Shown: in pieces, positions 55,701 through 64,000 of the stretch
Layout of the letters: the number at the start of each line of letters is the position of its first letter
Position numbering within the stretch: position 1 is the first letter of the stretch
Source: Anas platyrhynchos
Lineage: Eukaryota; Chordata; Aves; Anseriformes; Anatidae
NCBI RefSeq assembly: GCF_047663525.1
Contig: NC_092616.1
Location: 5,617,501 to 5,681,500 of the forward strand
DNA length: 64,000 nucleotides
Reading direction: 5' to 3'
Notes under the pieces: model-generated
What the model saw: the letters and a program-made list of their open reading frames with translations, nothing else
The model's database searches: none
What the model was told of the DNA's origin: nothing
Made by a program: the position numbers and the translations under genes

Positions 55701-56040
55701 GAAGTGGCCCGGTTTGAGGTGAGGGGTCCCAAAATAAGGTAAAGGGGTCCTGGTTTGAGGTGAGGGGTCCTCAAATGAGGTAAAAAAGTCCCAAAATAAG
55801 GTAAAGGGTCCCAAAATGAGGTGAGGGGTCCTTTCGTGAGGTAAAGTGGTCCCAAAATGAGGTAAAAGGGCCCCGGTTTGAGGTGAGGGGTCCTCAAATG
55901 AGGTAAAAAAGTCCCAAAATGAGGTAAAGGGGTCCCGGTGTGAGGTGAGGGGGGGTTAAATGAGGTAAAAGGGTCCCGAAATGAGGTAAAAGGGGCCCAA
56001 AATGAGGTAAAGGGGTCCTTAAATGAGGTGAGGGGGTCCT
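52740..56040. repeat. AAAATGAGGTAAAAGGG minisatellite, SRCAP 5' intron
   Basis: Subunits of about 19-20 bp: GTCCCAAAATGAGGTAAAAG and CCCGGTTTGAGGTGAGGGG with TCTTTAAATGAAGC. A higher-order block containing CTCAAAATAAATAAAAGGGC recurs near 53,529, 54,229 and 54,949, spaced about 700-720 bp. Nearly every subunit contains GAGGTAAAA or GAGGTGAGG, that is GAG|GTAAAA/GTGAGG donor-like words. Confidence 0.93.
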
Positions 56041-57350
56041 AAAGAGAGTTAAAAGGGTCCCAAAATGAGGTGGGGGGTCCCAAAATGAGGTGAGAGGGCC
56101 CTAAAGTGAGGTAAAGGGGTCCTAAAACCAGGTGAGGGGGTCCCAAAATGCGGAAAAAGGGTCCCAAAATGTGGTAATGGGGTCCCCAAATGAGGGGAGG
56201 GGGTCCTGGGGTGGGTTTGGGGTAAAGGGGGCTCAAAGTGAGGTGATGGGGTCCCAAAATGAGGAAAAAGGGTCCCAAAATGGGGTGATGGGGTCCCAAA
56301 AAAAGGTAATGGGGTCCTGGTGGGGAATAAGGGGGTTGGGGGAGGTAAGGGGGCTGTTTTGGGGTAAAAGGGGCCCAATATGGGACAACAGGGTTTAGAT
56401 ATGAGGTAACAGGGCCGGTGTGAGGTAATGGGGGCCTGATAGGAGGTAATGGGGCCATTTTGGGGTAAAAAGGGCCCAAAATGGGACAATGGGGTCATGA
56501 TACATGATAATGGGGTTCTGATAGGAGGTAACAGGGCCGTTTTGGGGTAAAAAGAGCCTAATATGGGATAAGGGGATCCTGATATGGGATAACAAGGTCC
56601 CAATATGAGGTAACGGGGCTGTTTTGGGGTAAAAAGGGCGCAGTATGGGACAACAGGGTTGTGATAAGGGGTAATGGGGTTCTGTTTTGAGGTAATGAGG
56701 CCGTTTTGGGGTAAAAAGAGCCTAATATGGGATAAGGGGATCCTGATATGGGATAATGGGGCCGGTGTGAGGTAACGGGGTCCTGATATGAGGTAATGGG
56801 GCTGTTTTGGGGTAAAAAGGGCCCAATATGGGACAATGGGGTTGTGATAAGTGATAATGGGGTTCTATTATGAGGTAACGGGGCCATTTTGGGGTAAAAA
56901 GTGCCAAATATGGGACAATGGGGTCGCAATAAGCGATAATACGGTCCTGATATGAGGTCATAGGGATGTTTTGGGGTAAAAAGGGCCCAATATGGGACAA
57001 CGGGGTTGCGATAAGGGATAATGGGGTTCTGACATGAGGTAACGGGGCTGTTTTGGGGTAAAAAGGGCCCAATATGGGATAAGGGGATCCTGCTACGGGA
57101 TAATGGGGCCGGTGTGAGGTAATGGGGTCCCGATATGAGGTAACAGGGCTGTTTTGGGGTAAAAAGTGCCAAATATGGGACAATGGGGTCGCAATAAGTG
57201 ATAATAGGGTCCTGATATGAGGTCATAGGGACGTTTTGGGGTAAAAAGGGCCCAAAATGGGACAATGGGGTCGCAATAAGTGATAATGGGGTTCTGACAT
57301 GAGGTAATGGGGCTGTTTTGGGGTAAAAAGTGCCCAATATGGGACACCGG
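56041..57350. repeat. GATATGAGGTAATGGGG minisatellite, SRCAP 5' intron
   Basis: Units of about 55-60 bp: GTTTTGGGGTAAAAAGGGCC, CAATATGGGACAATGGGG and TCCTGATATGAGGTAACGGG. It is related in style to, but distinct from, the array on its left. The last unit is about 90 bp from the exon at 57456. Confidence 0.93.
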
Positions 57351-57455
57351 GGTCCCTCTCCGAGCTAACCATAACCCCGCTCCGAGCTAACAAGCCCCCA
57401 AAACGCCACATTTTGGGGCCAAAACCCCCAATTTTTGCCTTTCCCCCCCCTCCAG

Positions 57456-57521
57456 GAGCGCCCCCCGCCGACACCGTGGAAGTGGAGTGTGAGGAGGACG
57501 AGGAGGGCCCAGCACACACAG
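57456..57521 (+). CDS. SRCAP: SRCAP upstream exon a (coding or 5' UTR)
   Basis: 66 nt between CCTCCAG| and |GTGGGT. In the frame that later reads MTGSNPVSP it encodes APPADTVEVECEEDEEGPAH followed by T and a split glycine. The open frame and matching phase with the next two exons suggest one transcript. I do not recognise this peptide in human SRCAP, so it may be untranslated. Confidence 0.5.
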
Positions 57522-57635
57522 GTGGGTGCCGAGCTCCCCGGGGGGGGCACCCAAAGGTGCTGGGCCCCCCCTAAAGGTGGGAGACGCCCCCTAAAATCGG
57601 GGGGCGACCCTAAATGTCCCCCAAAACCCCCCCAG

Positions 57636-57793
57636 GCGGCTCGGCGGAGCGCAGGCTGGGCCGCCAGGGCGCCCAGGAGCTGGACGGCTCCTCCCGGAGG
57701 GAGCAGGATGAGGCCCCCCCTTCCTCTCAGCAGCCCCTGGGGCCCGAGGGCCCCCCCCGGGCCCCCCCCCAGCACCCGCCGCTGCGCCCCGAG
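57636..57793 (+). CDS. SRCAP: SRCAP upstream exon b (coding or 5' UTR)
   Basis: 158 nt between CCCCAG|GCGG and GAG|GTGAGT. Phase 1 in, phase 0 out. In frame it reads GGSAERRLGRQGAQELDGSS, then proline-rich sequence ending PPQHPPLRPE. It joins exon c in frame (LPAGRMTGSNPV). Human SRCAP has a short N-terminal segment before MTGSNPVSP, so an N-terminal extension is possible. No ATG is seen upstream of MTGSN in exons a-c. Confidence 0.5.
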
Positions 57794-57879
57794 GTGAGTG
57801 AGGGACCCCCAAATCGGGAACGGGGGCCCCAAAACGCACCCGCGGGTGATTTGGGAGCACAAAATTCGCCAAAGTTCAT

Positions 57880-60235
57880 TCAAACTGCTCGTAGCCCCCC
57901 CCCAGATCTCAGCCAGACCCCTCAAAGCCCCCCCAAATCTCGCCCAAAGCCCCCCAAAATGCTCCTAGCCCCCCCAAACTGCTCGTAGCCCCCCCAAATC
58001 TCAGCCAGACCCCACAGAGCCCCCCCAAATCGCACCCAGACCCCACAAAGCCCCCCAAATCGCTCCCAAACCCCTTGTGGACCCCCCCAAATCTCAGCCA
58101 AACTCTTTGTAGCCCCCCCAAGCCTCCCCCAAAATTCTTGTAGCCCCCCCAAATCTCACCCAGACCCCCAAAATCTCATCCACACCCCACAAAGGCCCCC
58201 CCAAACCTCGCCCAAAGCCACCCAAATTTCACCCAAACCCCACAAAGCCCCCCCAAATCTCACCCAGATCCCTTGTAGCCCCCCCAAACCTCACCCAAAG
58301 CCCCCCCAAAATGCTCCTGGCCCCCCCAAATCTCACCCAGACCCCACAAAGCCCCCCCAAACCTCACCCAAAGCCCCCCCAAACTGCTCGTAGCCCCCCC
58401 AAATCTCACGCAAACCCCACAAAGCCCCCCCAAATCTCACCCAGCCCCTCCAAATCTTACCCAGACCCCTTGTAGCCCCCCCAGATCTCACCCAAAATTC
58501 TTGTAGCACCCCCAAACCTCAACCAAAGCCCCCCCAAACTGCTCGTAGCACCCCCAAATCTCACCCAAAGCCCTCGTAGCCCCCCCCCAAACCTCACCCA
58601 CACTCCCCAAAGCCCCCCCCAAACTGCTCATAGTCCCCCCAAATCTCACCCAAACCCCACGAAGCCCCCCCAAATCTCACCCATGACCCCTGTAGCCCCC
58701 CCAAATCTCACCCAGCCCCCCCAAATCCTGCTGAGACCCCTCAAAGCCCCCCCCAGATCTCACCCAAACCCCACAAAGGCCCCCCAGATCTCACCCATGA
58801 CCCCTGTAGCCCCCCCAAACCTCGCCCAAAGCCCCCCACATCTCACCCAAAATTCTTGTAGCCCCCCCAAATCTCACCCAAACTCTTCATAGCCCCCCCA
58901 AACCTCACCCACACCCCTCGTAGCCCCCCCAAATCTCACCCTAAACCCTTGTAGCCCCCCCAAAATCTCACCCACACCCCTCGTAGCCCCCCCAGACTCG
59001 TGTGTGCCCCCCCCAAACTCATCTTTGTACCCTATAGATCCCCTAATACGCCTCTAAGCCCCCCCGAATCTCACCTCCAGCCCTCAAAGCCCCCCCAAAC
59101 CCAACCCAGAACCCCCAAAGCCCCCCCAAATCTCCTCTCTGTGCCCTACAGACCCCTTAAGATTCGTTTCAACCCCCCCAGAGCCCCCCCAAATCTCATC
59201 TGCACCCCCCAGAAGCTCCCCAGGAGTCATCTGGGTCCCCCAAACCTCACCCAGAGCCCCCACAGCCCCCCCAAATCTCCCCCCAAGCCCCCCATAGGCC
59301 CCCAAATCCCATTTAATCCCCCCAAATTCAACGTAGTCCCCCCCATAGCCCCCCCAAATCCCCCCTAATCCCCCCATAGCCCCCCAAATCCCCCCTAATC
59401 CCCCTATAGCCCCCCCAAATCCCATCTGATCACCCTATAGCCCCCCAAAATCCCACCTGATCCCCCCCAAAATCCCACATGATCCCCCCAAATCCCCCCA
59501 AAATCCCACCTGATTCCCCCCAAACCCCAATAACTCCCCCCAAACTCCTCATATCCCCCCAAATCTCCCCCAAATACCACCTGACACCCCCCAAATCTCC
59601 CCAAAATCCCACCTGATCCCCCATAACCCCCCCAAACCCCCATAACCCCCCCCCATAACCCCTCCAAACCTCCCCCAGCCCCCCGTACCCCCCCCAAATC
59701 CCACCTAAACCCCCCATAGCCCCCCCAAATCCCACCTAAACTCCCTATAGGCCCCCCCAAATCCCATCTAATCGCCCTATAGCCCCCCAAATCGCCCCAA
59801 AATCCCACCTGATCCCCCCAAACCCCCCATAGCCCCCCCAAATCTCCCCCAAATCCCCCCCCATCACCCCCAAACCCCCATAACCCCCCCCGTAACACAC
59901 CCCAAACCTCCCCCAGCCCCCCGTAACCCCCCCAAATCCCACCTAAACTCCCTATAGGCCCCCCCCAAATCCCACCTAAGCCCCCTATAGGCCCCCCCAA
60001 ATCCCATTTAATCACCCTATAGCCCCCCAAATTGCCCCAAAATCCCACCTGATGCCCCCAAACCCCCCATAGCCCCCCCAAATCTCCCCCAAATCCCCCC
60101 CCATCACCCCCAAACCCCCATAACCCCCCCCGTAACACACCCCAAACCTCCCCCAGCCCCCCGTACCCCCCCCAAATCCCACCTAAACCCCCCAGATCCC
60201 CTCCCAACTCCCCCTAAACCTCCCCAAATCCCCTC
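57880..60235. repeat. CCCCCCCAAATCTCACCC array, SRCAP intron
   Basis: To about 59,000 units are GCCCCCCCAAATCTCACCC with CAAACCCCACAAAGC and CTTGTAGC. From 59,270 they become CCCCCCAAATCCCACCTAA and CCCCATAGCCCCCC. A block of about 250 bp around 59,770-59,940 recurs at 60,010-60,180. CCCCCAAATCTCACC and CTTGTAGC recur throughout. Confidence 0.92.
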
Positions 60236-60273
60236 GGGGAGCCCCCCCTGACCCCCCCCGCCGTGTCCCGCAG

Positions 60274-60459
60274 CTCCCCGCAGGCAGAATGACGGGCAGC
60301 AACCCGGTGTCCCCCGCCTCCTCGGGCTCCCCCGGCAGCGTCTCGCCCCCCGCCTCCTCCCCCGCCGCCCCCTCCCGGCCCGATGGCCCCCCCGGCCCCC
60401 CCGAGCCCCCCAGCCTCTGGGACAAGACCCACGCCGAGATCGCCGAGCAGGCCAAGCAT
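60274..60459 (+). CDS. SRCAP: SRCAP exon c (MTGSNPVSP)
   Basis: It starts after CCCGCAG|CTCCCC and ends AAGCAT|GTGAGC. The five codons before the ATG (LPAGR) continue the frame of exon b. The ATG context CAGAATGA is weak in flanking bases. Confidence 0.92.
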
Positions 60460-62547
60460 GTGAGCGATGCCTTTTTGGGGTGGATTCTGGGGATTTTGGG
60501 GCCGATTCTGGGGTTTTGAGGCCGATTGTGGGGTTTTGGGGTCGGATCTGGGAGGTTTGGGGCCAATACTGGGGTTTTGGGGTCGATTCCGGGGGGTTTG
60601 GGGTTGATTCTGGGGGGTTTGGGGTCGGTTCTGGGATTTTGGGGTCGATCCAGGGGGGTTTGGGGTCGATTCTTGTGGTTTTGGGGTCGGATCTGGGAGG
60701 TTTGGGGCCGATACTGGGGTTTTGGGTATGATTCTGGGGGTTTGGGGGCAATTCCGGGGGGTTTGGGGTTGATTCTGGGGGATTTGGGGTCGGTTCTGGG
60801 ATTTTGGGGTCAGTTCCGGGGGGTTTGGGGCCGGTTCCGGGGATCTGGGAGCCGATTCTGGGGTTTTGAGGCCGATTCCGGGGTTTTTGGGGTCAGTTCC
60901 GGGGGGTTTGGGGTCAATACCAGAGGTTTTGGGGTGGATTCTGGGGGTTTTGGGGTGGGCTTTGGGGGCACTTAGGGGGGTTTGGAAGGATTTAGGGTGG
61001 TTTTGGGTGCATACAGAGTGATTTTTTTGAGGATTTGGGGTGGCTTTGGAAGTATGTAGGGGTATTTTTGAGGGATTTAGGGCAGTTTGGGGGGCATATA
61101 GAGTGGGTTTTTGGAGGTTTTGGGGTGGCTTTGGGAGGCTTTGGGGTGGCTTGGGGATATTTAGGGGATTTCTTGAGGGATTTAGGGGTGGTTTTGGGGT
61201 ACTTTAGGGTGGTTTTGGGTGCATACAGAGTGGGTTTTGGGAGGTTTTAAGGTGGCTTTGGAGCATTTAGAGTGCCGCGGGGTGGCTTTGACGGATTTGG
61301 AGTGGCTTGAGGGGGATTTAGGGGGATTTTTGAGGGAGTTAGGGTGGCTTTGGGGCGCTTTAGGATAGTTTTGGAGGCATTTAGAGTCATTTTTTGAGAA
61401 TTTGGGGTGGCTTTGGGGCGCTTTAGGATAGTTTTGGAGGCATTTAGAGTCATTTTTTGAGAATTTGGGGTGGCTTTGGGGTGCTTTAGGATAGTTTTGG
61501 AGGCATTTAGAGTCATTTTTTGAGAATTTGGGGTGGCTTTGGGGTACTTAGGGGGATTTTTGAGGGATTTAGGGCGGTTTTGGGTGCATACAGAGTGGCT
61601 TGGGAAGGGTTTGGGGTGGCTTTGGGAGGATTTGGGGTATTTAGGGAAATTTTTGAGGGAGCTAGGGTGGCTTTGGGGTGCTTTATGGTGGTTTTGGGCA
61701 CATACAGAGTGATATTTTGAGGATTTGGGGTGGCTTTGGGGTATTAGGGGGATTTTTGAGGGATTTAGGGTAGTTTTGGGGGCATATAGAGTGGGCTTGG
61801 GGAGGATTTGGGGTGGCTTGGGGAGGATTTGGGAGGATTTGGCGGGGTTTGGGGAGGAATTGGGAGGATTTGGCGGGGTTTGGGGAGGATGTTGGGGTTT
61901 TGGGAGTATGTAGGGGTATTTTTGAGGGATTTAGGGTAGTTTTGGGTGCATACAGGGTGGCTTTGGGAGGCTTTGGGGTGGCTTTGGAGGAATTGGGAGG
62001 GTTTGGGGTGGTTTGGGGAGGATTTGGGTTGGATTGGGGGGGATTTGGGGTGGTTTGGGGAGGAATTGGGGTGGCTTTGGGGTACTTAGGGGCATTTTTG
62101 AGGGATTTATGATGGTTTTAGGGTGCTTTTGGGTGCGCACAGAGCGATTTTTTTGAGCTTTGAAGCTCCTTGGGAACCCTTTGGCCTCCTCGGGGTGCTT
62201 TTGGACTCCCTTTTGGGGTTCTTTTGGGCTCCTTGGGGTACTTTTGGGCTGTTTTGGGGTACTTTCGGGCTGTTTTGGGGTTCTTTTGGGCTCCTTGGGG
62301 TACTTTCGGGCTATTTTGGGGTTCTTTTGGTGCTCGGGGCCGTGACTTTGTGCCCGCGCAGGAGGCGGAGGTGGAGCACCGCGTGGCCGAGATGAAGCGC
62401 GAGGGCTTCTGGTCGCTGCGGCGCCTGCCCAAGGTGCCCGAGCCCGCGCGCCCTAAGGTGCACTGGGACTACCTGTGCGAGGAGATGCAGTGGCTGGCAG
62501 CAGATTTCGCCCAGGAACGCCGCTGGAAGCGCGGCGTGGCCCGAAAG
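60289..62547 (+). CDS. SRCAP: SRCAP, SNF2-family chromatin remodeller, 5' part only
   Basis: Two exons with an unmistakable SRCAP sequence, 60274-60459 (ATG at 60289) and 62362-62547, both 186 nt and phase 0. They encode MTGSNPVSPASSGSPGSVSP, a Pro/Ser/Ala-rich stretch, then WDKTHAEIAEQAKH, EAEVEHRVAEMKREGFWSLR and HWDYLCEEMQWLAADFAQER. The last part is the start of the HSA domain, which in SRCAP/INO80-class remodellers binds actin-related proteins. SRCAP exchanges H2A for H2A.Z in promoter nucleosomes (established). The ATPase, the AT-hooks and everything after RRWKRGVARK lie beyond the window. Human SRCAP starts about 23 residues before MTGSN, so the true start here may be upstream. Confidence 0.93.
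60480..62335. repeat. GGTTTTGGGGTCGATTCTGG array, SRCAP intron
   Basis: Two families: to about 60,960 GGGGTCGATTCTGGGGTTTT; from there GGTGGCTTTGGGGCGCTTTA, ATTTTTGAGGGATTTAGGG and TTTTGGGTGCATACAGAGTG. A near-exact triplicate of about 65 bp lies at 61,340-61,530. Confidence 0.92.
62362..62547 (+). CDS. SRCAP: SRCAP exon d (HSA domain start)
   Basis: It starts after CGCGCAG|GAGGCG and ends CGAAAG|GTGGGT. It reads EGFWSLRRLPKVPEPARPKV then HWDYLCEEMQWLAADFAQER and RWKRGVARK, nearly the same as human SRCAP. Confidence 0.95.
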
Positions 62548-62559
62548 GTGGGTCCCAAC

Positions 62560-63925
62560 CCTATAATTTGGGGGTTTGGGGGTGGGGTTGGGGTTGGGGT
62601 GGTTCTAGGAGGGGTTGGGGGGAAGTTAGGAGGGGTTTGGGGGTTGATAATTCGCTATAATGGCCACTGGAGAAGGTCTGGGGGCATCTAAGAGGGGTTT
62701 TGGGAACATTTGGGGTTGGGTTTGGCCCTATAAGGGTTGGTGGAGAAGGTCTGGGGGCATCTAATTGGGGTTTTGGGGTCATTTGGGGTAGTCTCAACCC
62801 TATAAGGGTTGGTGGAGGAGTTCAGAGGGCATCATGGAGGGGTTTTGGGGTTGATAATTCCCTATAATGGCCACTGGGGAAGGTCTGGGGGCATCTAGGA
62901 GGGGTTTTGGGGTCATTTGGGGTTGGTTCAATCCTATAATGGCCACTGGAGGAGCTCTGGGGGCATCTAGGAGGGGTTTTAGGGCCATTTGGGGTTGGGT
63001 CAGCCCTATAAGGGTTGGTGGAGAAGCTCTGGGGGCATCTAGGAGGGCTTTTGGGGTTGGTTATTCCCTATAATGGCCACTGGAAGAGGTCTGGGGGCGT
63101 CTAGGAGGGGTTTTGGGGGACATTTGGGGTTGGGTTGGCCCTATAAGGGTTGGTGGAGAAGCTGCTGGCATCTAAGAGGGGTTTTGGGGGTCATTTGGGG
63201 TAATCTCAACCCTATAAGGGTTGGTGGAGGAGTTCTGAGGGCATCTAGGAGGGGTTTTGGGGTTGATAATTCCCTATAATGGCACTGGAGAAGGTCTGGG
63301 GGCATCTAGGAGGGGTTTTGGGAACATTTGGGGTTGGTTCAATCCTATAATGGCCACTGGAGAAGCTCTGGGGGCATCTAGGAGGGGTTTTAGGGCCATT
63401 TGGGGTTGGGATGGCCCTATAAGGGTTGGTGGAGAAGCTCTTTTGGCATCTAGGAGGGTTTTTGGGGTTGATAATTCCCTATAATGGCCACTGGAGAAGG
63501 TCTGGGGGCATCTAAGGAGGGGTTTTGGGAACATTTGGGGTTGGTTCAATCCTATAATGGCCACTGGAGAGCCTCTGGGGGCACCTAAGAGGGGTTTTAG
63601 GGCCATTTGGGGTTGGGTTTGGCCCTATAAGGGTTGGGGGGGAAGCTGGGGGGGGGTTGGGGTGGATTGTTCCTTGTAATGGCCATCTAGGAGGGGTTTT
63701 GGGGTCATTTGGGGTTGGGTCGGCCCTATAAGGGTTGGTGGAGGAGTTCTGGGGGTATCTGGGACGGGTTTTGGGGTCATTTGGGGTAGTCTCAACCCTA
63801 TAAGGGTTGGTGGAGGAGCTTTGGGGCATCTAGGAGGGGTTTTGGGGTTGATTAACCCTATAACGACCACTGGAGACCCTCTCAGAGGGGTTTTTGGGGA
63901 CATTTGGGGTCACTTCATCCCTACA
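62560..63925. repeat. GGCCCTATAAGGGTTGGTGG array, SRCAP intron
   Basis: Units of about 70-75 bp: GGTCTGGGGGCATCTAGGAG, GGGTTTTGGGGTCATTTGGG and CCCTATAAGGGTTGGTGG or CCCTATAATGGCCACTGG. The opening bases of the intron (GTGGGTCCCAACCCTATAA) resemble the unit. CCCTATAAGGG is itself palindromic. The last 75 bp of the window are non-repetitive with no feature seen. Confidence 0.92.
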
Positions 63926-64000
63926 ACTTGCCAGAGAGCTCTGGTGCCACCCAGGAGCCCTTTGGTGCCCCACCCTTGGGCGCCCCGAAGTTTGGGGCTC

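Overview
The window looks like a gene-dense, extremely GC-rich avian chromosome segment, probably a dot microchromosome. This is inferred from intact, compact vertebrate genes, from introns and flanks built almost wholly of G/C-rich minisatellites, and from the gene set. Four genes are readable: TLCD3B (FAM57B, minus strand), ALDOA (plus), PPP4C (plus) and the 5' part of SRCAP (plus, running off the right edge). TLCD3B-ALDOA-PPP4C are neighbours on human 16p11.2, and SRCAP lies further along the same band, so this is a conserved block. All exon coordinates were built by hand from splice sites and reading-frame continuity against the known proteins.

Layout. 1-4,210: a palindrome-bearing minisatellite downstream of TLCD3B. 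4,240-19,472: TLCD3B with a repeat-filled 3' UTR and five coding exons (266 aa). 19,480-21,000: head-to-head intergenic space with GC boxes, octamers, CCAAT boxes, five RFX X-box-like motifs and a perfect 16-bp inverted repeat. 21,200-36,956: ALDOA with two candidate promoters, noncoding first exon(s), eight coding exons (364 aa, all catalytic residues present) and an AATAAA signal. 36,960-39,640: intergenic array. 39,700-48,150: PPP4C (307 aa, all metal ligands present). 48,190-51,690: two arrays, the second carrying dozens of YY1-like motifs. 51,740-62,547: SRCAP CpG-island promoter, 5' exons, the exon starting MTGSNPVSP and the exon carrying the HSA domain. The remainder is an SRCAP intron.

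The most notable structure is in the repeats. Several arrays contain recognisable copies of the edge of the neighbouring exon, including its splice site. TLCD3B intron 4 holds two exact copies of the first 49 nt of coding exon 5 with its acceptor. TLCD3B intron 3 is built from degenerate copies of the 3' end of coding exon 3. ALDOA intron 8 is an array of about 91 bp whose unit carries the 3' end of its upstream exon plus the splice donor. Weaker cases exist in TLCD3B intron 2 and ALDOA intron 3. Separately, PPP4C intron 1 and intron 4 carry reverse-complementary arrays flanking coding exons 1-3, a configuration that favours RNA pairing and circular RNA. No transposable elements, RNA genes, CRISPR arrays or prokaryotic features were recognised.
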